Shown here piece by piece: positions 10,771 to 19,328 of a DNA stretch of 64,000 nucleotides. A program made the translations under genes and the position numbers. The notes under the pieces were generated by a model. The model ran no database searches. It was given only the letters and a program-made list of their open reading frames with translations, and had not been told where the DNA came from. Position 1 is the first letter of the stretch, and every line of letters begins with the position of its first letter. Source of the DNA: Virgibacillus doumboii (GTDB lineage: Bacteria; Bacillota; Bacilli; Bacillales; Amphibacillaceae); NCBI RefSeq assembly GCF_902806455.1, contig NZ_CADCWQ010000001.1:1612001-1676000 (forward strand), written 5' to 3'.

Positions 10771-10816
10771 GGTTAGAAGTATTCGCTTATTTACATACAG
10801 TAAGGGAGAATTATTC

Positions 10817-11803
10817 GTGAAAATTGGCTCTCGAACAATCAAAACAGCAATAGGAACTCCCATTTCTATTTCAATTGCTCAGGTTTTAGGTGTGACTAAT
10901 TTTGTTTCTGCCGGTATTTTAACCATTCTTTGTATCCAGCCTTCCAGAAAACGGTCCGTAATGAGTGCATGGCATCGTTTTTTGGCATGTATCATTGCCA
11001 GTATATTCTCGATTGTATTTTTCGAGATGATCGGTTACAGTCCGATAGTAATTGGTTTGATGCTTCTATGCTTCATCCCGACAACTGTATTATTAAAAAT
11101 AACACCCGGCATTGCAACGAGCTCTGTTATCATACTGAATTTATATAGTGCTGAAGGCATTTCACTCACTTTTCTAACGGAACAGTTTATCTTGATTGTA
11201 GTTGGTGTGGGGATTGCCCTGCTCGTTAATCTGTACATGCCAAGTCTGGAAAACCAATTAAAAGAAAAACAAAATAAATTGGAAGAAAATTTTCAGGTTA
11301 TCCTGCATGAAATTGCTTTATACATACGTGATAGAAACGATAAATGGGCCGGTAAGGAATTATCAAATTGTGAACAATTGTTACAAGAAGCTTCAAATTT
11401 GGTATCATTGGATAAGGAAAACCATCTATTACGAAGCAAGCACCCGTATTATGATTATTTTACCATGCGAAGAAAACAGTTTGATTTGCTTCAAAAAATG
11501 CTTCCATTAGTAAGTAAGTTGCCAAATACGGATTCGATTTCTATGCAAATTGCCGATTTTTTTGAAGACTTATCTGACAATGTCCACCCTGGCAACACAG
11601 CGATTATTTATTTGGACGAATTAGAAGAATTAAGAAAAACATTTGATAAGGAAGAATTGCCTAAAACGCAGGAGGAATTTGAAACACGGGCAAATCTTTT
11701 TCGTCTGTTACATGAAATTGAGGATTATTTAATTTTGAAGAAGAAATTCAAAGCAAGTGATGTGAATGAACGGACAAATAAAAAAAAGACTGGAAAAGCC
11801 TAA
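10817..11803 (+). CDS. yqjA: YqjA-like membrane protein, aromatic acid exporter (ArAE/FUSC) family
   Basis: A 328-residue protein with an N-terminal membrane half (several hydrophobic helices up to about residue 140) and a hydrophilic, helical C-terminal half rich in Lys/Glu. This is the layout of DUF939/ArAE_1 proteins such as Bacillus YqjA. The opening SRTIKTAIGTPISISIAQ and IQPSRKRS are typical. The start is GTG, with AAGGGAG 8 bp upstream. Transport substrate is unknown. Its place after brxB and before the methylmalonyl genes mirrors the Bacillus yqi-yqj order. Confidence 0.8.
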   Translation: MKIGSRTIKTAIGTPISISIAQVLGVTNFVSAGILTILCIQPSRKRSVMSAWHRFLACIIASIFSIVFFEMIGYSPIVIGLMLLCFIPTTVLLKITPGIATSSVIILNLYSAEGISLTFLTEQFILIVVGVGIALLVNLYMPSLENQLKEKQNKLEENFQVILHEIALYIRDRNDKWAGKELSNCEQLLQEASNLVSLDKENHLLRSKHPYYDYFTMRRKQFDLLQKMLPLVSKLPNTDSISMQIADFFEDLSDNVHPGNTAIIYLDELEELRKTFDKEELPKTQEEFETRANLFRLLHEIEDYLILKKKFKASDVNERTNKKKTGKA

Positions 11804-11812
11804 TCCCAGTCT
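11781..11812 (-). terminator. Rho-independent terminator of the small minus-strand gene
   Basis: AGACTGG (11787-11793) and CCAGTCT (11806-11812) form a stem. Read on the minus strand it is followed by seven T residues, so it terminates the gene ending at 11824. It overlaps the yqjA stop codon, so the two genes converge tightly. Confidence 0.75.
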
Positions 11813-11823
11813 AAACCTATTTG

Positions 11824-11961
11824 TTATATAAACATTGACAGGCCCATTGTTAATGTCGATAGAACCATTGCTATAATCATGATATAAATTACAATTTTCA
11901 TTCTGCGCTCACGTTTTGACTTTCTTCTCGGTGCTTGTACGTTTGCCTGTTTTTTAGCCAA
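11824..11961 (-). CDS. Small membrane protein, Prli42-like (stressosome-associated)
   Basis: A 45-residue protein starting at a TTG preceded by AAGGAGGA. A short basic N-terminus (KKQANVQAPRRKSKRERR) leads into one transmembrane helix (MKIVIYIMIIAMVLSTLTMGLSMF-like, residues about 21-45), with the C-terminus right after it. This fits the Prli42 family, membrane miniproteins described in Listeria as anchoring the stressosome. The family call is from pattern recall and could be replaced by another single-pass basic miniprotein. A longer frame reaches 12024 without its own ribosome binding site. Confidence 0.6.
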   Translation of the reverse strand: MAKKQANVQAPRRKSKRERRMKIVIYIMIIAMVLSTLTMGLSMFI

Positions 11962-11975
11962 TTTTAATCCTCCTT

Positions 11976-12019
11976 CAATCCCGTATCCTATTTGTATTTT
12001 ATCGTTAAATACGGGATTG
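11976..12019. promoter_or_regulatory. 11-bp perfect inverted repeat in the leader of the Prli42-like gene
   Basis: CAATCCCGTAT (11976-11986) and ATACGGGATTG (12009-12019) are exact inverses separated by 22 bp. On the minus strand the repeat ends just before AAGGAGG and brackets a possible -10 (TAAAAT, with TTGTCC 17 bp upstream). It could be an operator or a leader hairpin limiting access to the ribosome binding site. Confidence 0.5.
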
Positions 12020-12071
12020 GACAAGTCAAATATATAAAAATAATAATTTTTAAATGGGGGTAACTGTTAAT

Positions 12072-13724
12072 ATGAGCGATGAAAAGTTTCAGTCCAAACA
12101 GGAAAGCTGGGAAAACGCTGTCAGGAAAACAACGGATCGTTTTCCTGAACGAAAGAAACTATTTACTACTTCGTCCAACATTGAAGTTGAGCGAATGTAC
12201 CACCCTGAAAATGACCAGGATTATGAGGAGAAGCTTGGCTATCCGGGGGTTTATCCGTATACACGTGGAATTCAGCCGACGATGTACCGCAGCCGGTTTT
12301 GGACCATGCGCCAATATGCCGGGTTTGGTTCAGCTGAAGAAACGAATAAACGATTTCGCTATTTACTTGAACAGGGGCAGACAGGACTCTCGGTAGCTTT
12401 TGACCTGCCAACGCAGATTGGATATGACTCCGACGATCCAATGGCAGAAGGAGAAGTTGGTAAAGTAGGAGTTGCTATTGATTCGTTAAAAGATATGGAG
12501 CAATTGCTTGATCAGATACCATTGGATAAAGTAAGCACTTCAATGACAATCAATGCACCTGCATCCGTTTTGCTCTGTATGTATATTGCAGTCGGGGAAA
12601 AGCAGGGAGTACCACTAGAAAAACTGACCGGCACTATTCAAAATGATATTTTAAAAGAGTACATTGCCCGGGGTACATACATTTTCCCACCTAAGCCATC
12701 GATGCGGCTTATTACAAATATTTTTGAATACTGTCAGCAGAATGTTCCGAAGTTTAATACAATCAGTATTTCCGGTTATCATATCCGTGAAGCTGGTTCA
12801 ACCGCTGTACAAGAGGCAGCGTTCACCATCGCAGACGGTATTGCTTATGTAGATGCTGCTCTGGAGTCAGGCCTGGATATCGATGCATTTGCACCCAGAC
12901 TTGCATTTTTCTTCAATGCACATAATAATTTTTTTGAAGAGGTTGCTAAATTCCGTGCTGCCAGACGAATTTGGGCAAAAATCATGAAAGAGCACTACAA
13001 TGCGAAAGATCCAAAAAGCTGGAAGTTACGTTTCCATACGCAAACAGGAGGATCAACCCTTACTGCCCAGCAGCCGGATAATAATGTAGTTCGTGTTACA
13101 ATGCAAGCGCTTGCTGCGGTTCTTGGAGGAACACAAAGTCTGCATACCAATTCACGGGATGAGGCGTTGTCACTGCCTACTGAAGAATCCGCACGTATTG
13201 CACTTAGAACACAGCAAATTATCGCCCATGAAAGCGGTGTGGCGGATACAGTTGATCCTTTAGGCGGTTCATACTATGTGGAAGAGCTGACAGATAGTAT
13301 TGAAGCGGAAGTTGAGTCTTATCTTGAACGAATTCGTGAAATCGGTGGGGCAGTTCAGGCAGTTGAAGAAGGATTTATGCAACGTGAAATTCAGCAAAAT
13401 GCATATGAAACGCAGAAAAATATTGAAAACGAAGAGGAAATTATTGTCGGGTTAAATAAATTTAAGCTTGAGGAAGAGGTAAATCCTGACTTATTAAAAG
13501 TAGATGAGGCGTTGGAGCAGGCACAGATAGAGTCATTGGAAACTGTTCGTAATGAGCGCGATCAGAAAGCAGTTGAAAAAGCATTGACTGCATTAAGGGA
13601 GCAGTCTAAGCAACCAGATTCGAATTTAATTCCGTATATATTAGAGGCAGTAAAGGTATATGCATCTGTCGGGGAGATTTGTAATGTCCTGCGGGATGAA
13701 TTCGGGGAATATACAGGAGCATAA
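12072..13724 (+). CDS. mutA: Methylmalonyl-CoA mutase, catalytic (large) subunit without B12 domain
   Basis: A 550-residue TIM-barrel subunit of the coenzyme B12-dependent mutases. It isomerises (R)-methylmalonyl-CoA to succinyl-CoA. The substrate-binding region ([15 protein letters not shown], about residue 78) and the [20 protein letters not shown] segment are conserved. The C-terminal cobalamin domain of single-chain mutases is missing and is supplied by the next gene. The start at 12072 follows GGGGG; 12054 is in frame but overlaps that site. It lies 13 bp upstream of the B12-subunit gene. Another acyl-CoA mutase specificity cannot be excluded. Confidence 0.85.
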   Translation: MSDEKFQSKQESWENAVRKTTDRFPERKKLFTTSSNIEVERMYHPENDQDYEEKLGYPGVYPYTRGIQPTMYRSRFWTMRQYAGFGSAEETNKRFRYLLEQGQTGLSVAFDLPTQIGYDSDDPMAEGEVGKVGVAIDSLKDMEQLLDQIPLDKVSTSMTINAPASVLLCMYIAVGEKQGVPLEKLTGTIQNDILKEYIARGTYIFPPKPSMRLITNIFEYCQQNVPKFNTISISGYHIREAGSTAVQEAAFTIADGIAYVDAALESGLDIDAFAPRLAFFFNAHNNFFEEVAKFRAARRIWAKIMKEHYNAKDPKSWKLRFHTQTGGSTLTAQQPDNNVVRVTMQALAAVLGGTQSLHTNSRDEALSLPTEESARIALRTQQIIAHESGVADTVDPLGGSYYVEELTDSIEAEVESYLERIREIGGAVQAVEEGFMQREIQQNAYETQKNIENEEEIIVGLNKFKLEEEVNPDLLKVDEALEQAQIESLETVRNERDQKAVEKALTALREQSKQPDSNLIPYILEAVKVYASVGEICNVLRDEFGEYTGA

Positions 13725-13737
13725 AGGGGAGAGTCAG

Positions 13738-14565
13738 ATGGAGAAAATACGCGTTTTAATTGCAAAGCCTGGGCTGGATGGGCACGATCGTGGAGCATTG
13801 GTTATTGCTCAAGCGTTGCGTGATCATGGAATGGAAGTAATTTATACCGGATTACGACAGTCACCGGTTCAAATAGCACAGGCAGCGGTACAGGAAGATG
13901 TCGATGTCATCGGGTTATCGTCCTTGTCCGGTGCACATAAAACATTATTTCCAAAAGTTATTCAGGCACTGAAAGACCGCAATGCAAGTGATATTCCGGT
14001 TGTTGGGGGAGGAGTTATTCCCGCAGAGGATATCCCTTTTCTGCTGGAAAGCGGTGTAAATAAAATATTTACAAGCGGCTCATCAACAGAAGCATTGGCA
14101 AATTATATTAAACGTTTGATTAAGCCGGAATCAGCATCAGTTAATCCACCGAAAAAAGTTGCACACATTGGAATTGCTGTCAATAGTATTGATGAGGTTC
14201 TAGCTTTTTACACGGATACACTTGGACTTGAATTGGAAGGTGTTGAAGCCGTTGATTCGGAAGGGGTCAAAGTTGCCTTCATAAAAATAGGTGAATCACG
14301 GATTGAGTTACTTGAACCGCTAAATGACGCTTCAGCTATCCATCAATTTATTAACAAAAATGGAGAAGGTATTCACCATATTGCCTTGGAAGTGGATGAT
14401 ATCGACGAGCGGCTGAGTATGATGAAAACGGAAGGCATTCGTCTGGTGAATGATGAACCAAAACAAGGGGCACATGACAGCAGGATTGCATTCATACATC
14501 CAAAAGCTGCAAATGGCGTACTTTTCGAAATATGTCAGCATCCAAAGGGAAGTGAAAAAGAGTAA
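13738..14565 (+). CDS. Fusion: B12-binding subunit of methylmalonyl-CoA mutase + methylmalonyl-CoA epimerase
   Basis: A 275-residue two-domain protein. Residues 1-130 are the cobalamin-binding subunit, with the base-off motif D14-x-H16-x-x-G19 (GLDGHDRGA), the GLSSLSGAH loop and a GGG phosphate loop. After a short proline linker ([10 protein letters not shown]), residues about 142-270 form a VOC-fold epimerase beginning [12 protein letters not shown], with HHIALEV and FEICQH carrying the expected metal ligands. It thus joins racemisation of methylmalonyl-CoA to mutation in one polypeptide. The frame is continuous. ATG follows GGGGAGA. Its stop overlaps the next start as TAATG. Confidence 0.88.
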   Translation: MEKIRVLIAKPGLDGHDRGALVIAQALRDHGMEVIYTGLRQSPVQIAQAAVQEDVDVIGLSSLSGAHKTLFPKVIQALKDRNASDIPVVGGGVIPAEDIPFLLESGVNKIFTSGSSTEALANYIKRLIKPESASVNPPKKVAHIGIAVNSIDEVLAFYTDTLGLELEGVEAVDSEGVKVAFIKIGESRIELLEPLNDASAIHQFINKNGEGIHHIALEVDDIDERLSMMKTEGIRLVNDEPKQGAHDSRIAFIHPKAANGVLFEICQHPKGSEKE

Positions 14566-16112
14566 TGGATATATTTGATAAAATTAATGAACTTTATGAT
14601 AAACGCAGACAAGTAGAACTTGGCGGTGGCGATGAACGAATAGAAAAACAGCATGCGAAAGGAAAGCTTACAGCAAGGGAACGCATCGATTACTTACTAG
14701 ATGAAGGTACTTTTGTCGAACTGAATCCGTTTATTGAACACCGCGAAACTGACTTTGGCATGAATAATTCCACAGCAAATGGTGAAGGGGTCGTCACTGG
14801 TTACGGAAAAATAGATGGACGAGCAATCTATTTATTTGCTCAGGATTTCACCGTATACGGTGGTGCACTTGGAGAAATGCACGGTAAAAAAATTGCAGCG
14901 GTTATGGACCTTGCTGCAAAAAGCGGTGTGCCATTTATCGGACTTAATGATTCGGGTGGCGCACGAATCCAGGAGGGTGTTTCATCACTGGACGGTTACG
15001 GACAAGTCTTTTACCGGAATTCCATTTATTCGGGTGTTATTCCGCAAATTTCCGTTATTATGGGTCCGAGTGCAGGCGGAGCAGTATATTCACCGGCAAT
15101 AACTGATTTTGTAATCATGGTGGAAAAAACGTCACAAATGTTTATTACCGGTCCAAAAGTTATTAAAACGGTTACCGGTGAAGAAATTTCATCAGAAGAG
15201 CTTGGTGGTGCGCAGGTCCATAATACAAAAAGTGGTAACGCGCATATTAAATCAGAAAGTGAAGAAGAGGCATTGGATGCGGTAAGAAACCTCATCGGTT
15301 ATTTGCCTGCTAATAGTCAGGAAAAAGCACCATTGAAGGAGTTTAAACTAAATGATGAAACACGACCGGAATTAACTGATATTGTTCCATTCAGTGCAAC
15401 ACGGCCGTACGATGTAAAAAAGGTAATTGAACAGGTTGTTGATCCGGATAGTTTTTATGAAATTCATGAAGGATTTGCCAAAAATATTGTAACCGGATTT
15501 GCCCGCATTAATGGACAAACTGTTGGACTTGTCTGCAACCAGCCGAAGTACCTTGCAGGCGGTCTTGATATCGATTCCAGTGACAAGGCAGCGCGGTTTA
15601 TCCGATTTTGTGACGCTTTTAATATTGCATTAATAACATTTGAGGATGTAACCGGGTTCTTCCCTGGTGTTAAACAGGAACATGGCGGAATTATACGGCA
15701 TGGGGCAAAAATCCTTTATGCGTACTCCGAAGCAACCGTTCCAAAAATTACGGTAATAACACGTAAAGCATATGGTGGTGCGTATGTTGCATTAAACAGT
15801 AAATCAATAGGCGCGGATCTTGTGTACGCATGGCCTAATGCAGAAATTGCAGTGATGGGACCTGATGGTGCTGCTAACATTATTTTTGCCAAAGAAATTG
15901 CTGAAAGCGATAATCCGGAACAAACGCGTCAGGAAAAGATAGATACATACCGTGAGAAATTTGCAAATCCGTATGTAGCAGCCGGACTTGGGATGGTTGA
16001 TGATGTAATTGACCCAAGAAACACGAGGATTAAACTAATTCAGGCTTTAGAGATGCTCTATAACAAACAGGAAGACCGACCGAAGAAAAAACATGGGAAT
16101 ATTCCATTGTAA
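14565..16112 (+). CDS. Propionyl-/methylmalonyl-CoA carboxyltransferase subunit (YqjD-like)
   Basis: A 515-residue biotin-dependent carboxyltransferase (PccB/MmdA type) moving CO2 between carboxybiotin and propionyl-CoA. Both crotonase-like halves are complete. Oxyanion-loop segments are GPSAGGAVYSPAITDF (about residue 170) and the second-half KAYGGAYVALNS near residue 400. It shares the TAATG junction with the epimerase fusion gene, so the trio is an operon. Neither a biotin carboxylase nor a biotin carrier gene is in the window, so partners must be elsewhere. The family also contains decarboxylases; carboxylation is the likelier direction here. Confidence 0.87.
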   Translation: MDIFDKINELYDKRRQVELGGGDERIEKQHAKGKLTARERIDYLLDEGTFVELNPFIEHRETDFGMNNSTANGEGVVTGYGKIDGRAIYLFAQDFTVYGGALGEMHGKKIAAVMDLAAKSGVPFIGLNDSGGARIQEGVSSLDGYGQVFYRNSIYSGVIPQISVIMGPSAGGAVYSPAITDFVIMVEKTSQMFITGPKVIKTVTGEEISSEELGGAQVHNTKSGNAHIKSESEEEALDAVRNLIGYLPANSQEKAPLKEFKLNDETRPELTDIVPFSATRPYDVKKVIEQVVDPDSFYEIHEGFAKNIVTGFARINGQTVGLVCNQPKYLAGGLDIDSSDKAARFIRFCDAFNIALITFEDVTGFFPGVKQEHGGIIRHGAKILYAYSEATVPKITVITRKAYGGAYVALNSKSIGADLVYAWPNAEIAVMGPDGAANIIFAKEIAESDNPEQTRQEKIDTYREKFANPYVAAGLGMVDDVIDPRNTRIKLIQALEMLYNKQEDRPKKKHGNIPL

Positions 16113-16179
16113 TAAACTGTTTTTTTACATTGGCACAAAAGATATAAACTACGACGTAACTTTATATGAGTGTTAGTCC

Positions 16180-16360
16180 GCCGCTGCGGAAATACACTTC
16201 GCTTTCACGCCTCCGGGTACCAAGGCGACATCTGCTCAAAAAGTGAGTTTTCGCAGTGTCTTCTTAGCCGTGGGCGGCTGATGAGCCCTCTTCGTGCTTA
16301 CGCACTCAGTGGTCTCACCTAGGCCTTTCCTCCCACAGGAGTCTCCGTGTATTTCCTCCC
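16180..16360. repeat. Dispersed repeat, copy A (about 180 bp, hairpin ends)
   Basis: Starts CCGCTGCGGAAATACACTTC and ends GTGTATTTCCTCCC, so its ends pair (GGAAATAC with GTATTTCC). It matches the element at 47944-48064 closely on both sides of an extra block of about 60 bp (16207-16267). It lies downstream of the carboxyltransferase gene, is non-coding and is rich in short inverted repeats. Confidence 0.7.
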
Positions 16361-16679
16361 TCAATAAAGTTCGAATATCTCTAAAATGCTTTTGATTTCT
16401 TAGAATTTCTTAAACATCTTTTTGAGAATGTTTTGGGGGAGGATTTTTCAGTATTGGAATACAGAATATTCTAACGTGAATCAATCCATCCTAACGACCA
16501 AATTGGTAGTATTTGGTAAAAACATGTGATAACCATGCTTCATTTCTCCACATTACTTATGGTCGCTCACCCTCCCACATATCACGGGATTTAATCCATA
16601 CATTCCTTCGTCCTGCGTATCCACAAGGTGGAGGTCGGAAAAGCTCCGCTACTGGGTCATATGCCCGAATGGAAATAAT
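16361..16679. other. Non-coding stretch with nested inverted repeats, left flank of the ISL3 insertion
   Basis: No supported gene. It contains hairpins AAACAT/ATGTTT (about 16412-16434) and nested pairs GTGATA/TATCAC and ACCAT/ATGGT (about 16526-16583). After removing the ISL3 unit and one target copy, GTCGGA (about 16634) faces TCCGAC (about 19625-19630), so the insertion split a structured segment. It may be the downstream end of the neighbouring IS110 element; that is inference. Confidence 0.45.
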
Positions 16680-16705
16680 GGGTCTTCGGAATATATAGTG
16701 GAAAA
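16672..16705. repeat. Left end of the ISL3 unit: target duplication and 26-bp inverted repeat
   Basis: GAAATAAT (16672-16679) is the 8-bp target duplication, repeated at 19613-19620. The inverted repeat runs 16680-16705, starting GGGTCTTCGGAATATATAGT, and is the exact reverse complement of 19587-19612. Confidence 0.95.
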
Positions 16706-16709
16706 GGGC

Positions 16710-16772
16710 TTATAATTCACCCTTCTTCAATTTCTTTAGAAATATGGAAAAACGAATACCAAAGTTAACTAA
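16710..16772 (-). pseudogene. Remnant C-terminus of a second ISL3 transposase
   Basis: The minus strand encodes 20 codons and a stop, LVNFGIRFSIFLKKLKKGEL. They align with the tail of the full transposase in the same unit, where NFGIDF and the final KGEL are also found. It sits only 30 bp from the outer left inverted repeat, the normal place for an ISL3 transposase stop. Upstream similarity ends after about 20 residues. It shows that the left end comes from a related but distinct ISL3 copy. Confidence 0.75.
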
Positions 16773-17092
16773 ATTCCATAAAGATGCTCTTTCGTTATAG
16801 ATGAATTATGAAAAAAATATCCAATATACTTTAGAAGTTAAAAAACTATAAAAAAAGCATTTAATTTACTTTTCTATTCATCTACTCATATAGTTATAGT
16901 AAAGTTTTAGTTCAAAAGCCTTCTGTTGCAATACCTAATGCAATGTATAATTAGTGCGAATCTAAATATAAATTGAAAATTTGAATAAAAATTAAATAAA
17001 AAATAGTGCATTATATCTATTAAATTAATGGGATTTTTTCCGATATTAAAAATAATATCTTTTTAAGGAGGGATATTACTTATAGCTTTATA

Positions 17093-17185
17093 ATGACTAT
17101 TATATTTGTTGTAGTTGTAAGTGTAACTGCTACCTATACTTTAACTCCAAAGATTACTTTAGATTATAAAATAGAGATGAAGTGA
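17093..17185 (+). CDS. Possible 30-residue hydrophobic peptide, ISL3 passenger
   Basis: A short frame encoding a single hydrophobic helix (TIIFVVVVSVTATYTL) and a polar tail. It ends 16 bp upstream of the 241-codon passenger gene. AAGGAGG (17065-17071) is strong but about 21 bp before the ATG. In-frame non-ATG codons nearer to it might be the true start, or the peptide may not be made. No family is recognised. It is reported because of its position and the ribosome binding site. Confidence 0.35.
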   Translation: MTIIFVVVVSVTATYTLTPKITLDYKIEMK

Positions 17186-17201
17186 GGTTTGAAAAGGTCA
17201 A

Positions 17202-17927
17202 ATGGTCTCTAGTATTCAAAGATTACTAAATAATTATTTTGATAAAAGTAATGTCCAACAACAAAATTTCCGTAACACAGTTTCACAATCAGTAGAGAGA
17301 ACTGATGGTGTTCATTCTAATAAGAATGTAGAAATATATAATCCCAAAACTAATAAAGTGAAATACAATGATAAATCTATTTCACCACGGTTACAGGTTG
17401 ACAGAAATTACAATTTAACTATTGAAGAAAACAAAGTATACAGTGTGGATACAGATTATGGATTGATAAACTATCAATTTAATAATGATTCAAATTCAAG
17501 TTACGTTCAAACACTACATTACGATAATCAAATTAGTGATGAGAAACGTGTCCATCTAGAGAAAAACAGGCAATTTTTAACTCATTTACAGACGTTTGCA
17601 GAGACTGGAAGAATTAATATTATGTATACTGCAAGAGAAGCTAGTGAAGTACTAGAAGGATTTAATAGATTGGGAATCAATACCGAAGAGCCTTTCACTA
17701 TAAATAATAAACCGACAAGATATAGGATCGATCCTTCTGGTGTTATTCATGAAGTTGATCTTGAGAGTAGAGGAATGAAAGAGAAGGACTGGAGAAAGTT
17801 TGGACATGATGAAAATACTATATTTATAATTCAAGGTAAAGAGTACAAAATGGACGAGAATGGTCAACTTCCTTTACCAAAAGATTATGTCCATAAACAT
17901 GAGCAAGTACAAATTATTAATAAATAA
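17202..17927 (+). CDS. Passenger protein of unknown function in the ISL3 unit
   Basis: A 241-residue soluble protein with no signal peptide or membrane segment. I do not recognise a family. The first 40 residues are Asn/Gln/Ser-rich (NYFDKSNVQQQNFRNTVSQS). A middle segment looks beta-rich (about 60-110). From about 115 there is a helical, charged stretch (KNRQFLTHLQTFAETGRINI), then a segment containing RYRIDPSGVIHEVDLESRG. The C-terminus is polar. Codons are AT-rich. It has a strong terminator downstream inside the transposon, so it is a self-contained cargo gene. It could be a host-interaction, toxin-like or phage-derived protein, but nothing decides this. Confidence 0.75.
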   Translation: MVSSIQRLLNNYFDKSNVQQQNFRNTVSQSVERTDGVHSNKNVEIYNPKTNKVKYNDKSISPRLQVDRNYNLTIEENKVYSVDTDYGLINYQFNNDSNSSYVQTLHYDNQISDEKRVHLEKNRQFLTHLQTFAETGRINIMYTAREASEVLEGFNRLGINTEEPFTINNKPTRYRIDPSGVIHEVDLESRGMKEKDWRKFGHDENTIFIIQGKEYKMDENGQLPLPKDYVHKHEQVQIINK

Positions 17928-17949
17928 TGTTCAGTAACATAATATTTCT

Positions 17950-17981
17950 AGCACCCTGAAATTTATATAGGGTGCTTTTTT
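17950..17981 (+). terminator. Rho-independent terminator of the passenger gene
   Basis: AGCACCC (17950-17956) pairs with GGGTGCT (17970-17976) and is followed by TTTTT. It lies between the passenger stop and the internal diverged transposon end. Confidence 0.85.
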
Positions 17982-17984
17982 CTT

Positions 17985-18010
17985 GGATTTTCGGATTTAT
18001 GGTGGAACGG
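17985..18010. repeat. Diverged internal copy of the ISL3 end
   Basis: TTTTCGGATTTATGGTGGAA resembles the outer end TCTTCGGAATATATAGTGGAA and lies right next to the stop of the full transposase (18014), where an ISL3 left end belongs. It is probably the original left end of this transposase copy, since bypassed in favour of the outer end at 16680. Confidence 0.6.
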
Positions 18011-18013
18011 AAC

Positions 18014-19327
18014 TTATAGCTCTCCCTTTTCCAACTCCTTAATAAATGTGGTGAAGTCGATACCAAAGTTATCTGAAACGTTGTGATCTGTAACGTGGTC
18101 AAACATATTTGGTAAAGCATCGTAAAAAGCATTTTTATTAAAACGAGGTTTCCGCTTTTTATGAAGCTTTTCGTTGAATAAAATTTTTGCCCTTAAAGAA
18201 TCGAAAGAATATCCTTTTCCCAGTCGTTCAACATGACGTATAATGCTATTTATAGACTCTGTATATGCGTTAGTAAGTCTTTTATCAAAGTGATTGAATA
18301 TTTCTTCATTCCAATTGTCTACGGCTCTAACAAGGTCTTTATAAGCATCTTTAACATTACTGGATACACAACGCTGACGCCAATTTATATATCGTTTTTC
18401 TCCTTCTTGTGAACTTGGCGTATCCCATATCTTATAGAATTCTTCTTTGAGTTCATAGGCTTCCTTCAAATCAGGAATATTTCCAAGCCAAGTTTCTAAA
18501 AGTAGCAATTCACGGTCGATTAGATCGTGCCTGCGTTTGAGAAGTATAAACCTATCACGCATAAGTGTTCTTCTTCCTTTTGGTGTCATATTAGTTCTTA
18601 AAGATTTCCTAACACTATCCAAGGCTTGATTTGCCATACGGACTACATGAAACTTATCTACCACCACTTTAGCGTGTGGAAGGACGATATTCACTGCATC
18701 TTTGTAAGGTTTCCACATATCCATTGTGACGTATTCGATATAAGACCTATCTTCAATCTCTAAAAGGCGTTTAATGACTATATCCTTGTTACGATCCTTT
18801 TTGATGTCATAGATAGTTCTCCGTTCGACGTTGGTAAGTACCAGACGAGGTTTACGAATGATGTGTATTTCATCTATCCCAAGCCATTTAGGAGTCTCAA
18901 ATTGGTATTCTCTTTCTTTAAATGCCGCATAGTCCTTAAAGACGTTCCTAACGGTCTTCTCGTCAACACCAACGCTTTCTGCGACTTCTACAAAGGTCTT
19001 AGACATTGATTGCTCTTCAATGGATTCTAACAGCCTTCTGGTCATACTACGCTTTTCGTCAATGGATATAAGACGTTCCCAAAAGGTCGAGTCACACTCA
19101 CGACACTTATAACGTCTACGGTTCAATTGTAAGCCAACTCGCTTTAAACGAATAGGCAAATCCATAATCAATTGTTTTCGTGAGCTGTGCTTATATAACT
19201 TGTCAAAACCACATTCTGGACAACGTTCTGGAGGATAGATTGCTTCCACTTTAAACATCATATCGGTTTCATTCTCTTGTGGTGGTTCGATTGCTGTAAG
19301 ATCTGGGAGGAATAATAAGTCGTTCAT
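18014..19327 (-). CDS. ISL3-family transposase
   Basis: A 437-residue DDE transposase. The N-terminal zinc fingers are intact (CPECGFDKLY, then YKCRECDSTFW at about residues 40-100). An HTH segment follows (SVGVDEKTVRNVF). The catalytic acidic residues lie in WLGIDEIHI, VDKFHVVRMANQ and NAYTESINSIIRHVERLGKGY. The ATG at 19327 follows CAGGTG; the longer frame from 19369 overlaps a small upstream ORF. No frameshift or stop is seen, so it should be active on the perfect outer ends. Confidence 0.92.
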   Translation of the reverse strand: MNDLLFLPDLTAIEPPQENETDMMFKVEAIYPPERCPECGFDKLYKHSSRKQLIMDLPIRLKRVGLQLNRRRYKCRECDSTFWERLISIDEKRSMTRRLLESIEEQSMSKTFVEVAESVGVDEKTVRNVFKDYAAFKEREYQFETPKWLGIDEIHIIRKPRLVLTNVERRTIYDIKKDRNKDIVIKRLLEIEDRSYIEYVTMDMWKPYKDAVNIVLPHAKVVVDKFHVVRMANQALDSVRKSLRTNMTPKGRRTLMRDRFILLKRRHDLIDRELLLLETWLGNIPDLKEAYELKEEFYKIWDTPSSQEGEKRYINWRQRCVSSNVKDAYKDLVRAVDNWNEEIFNHFDKRLTNAYTESINSIIRHVERLGKGYSFDSLRAKILFNEKLHKKRKPRFNKNAFYDALPNMFDHVTDHNVSDNFGIDFTTFIKELEKGEL

Positions 19328-19328
19328 A

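Noticed and set aside
11812..12071. T-box or other riboswitch before the methylmalonyl-CoA mutase genes
   Set aside because: The only structure is the inverted repeat belonging to the divergent small gene; no cobalamin riboswitch B12-box is visible.
16540..16680. Group II intron remnant
   Set aside because: Nested hairpins are present but no domain V-like sequence or reverse transcriptase fragment is seen.
16513..16698. 61-codon open frame crossing the left ISL3 border
   Set aside because: It runs through the target duplication and the inverted repeat, so it is a product of the insertion, with no ribosome binding site.
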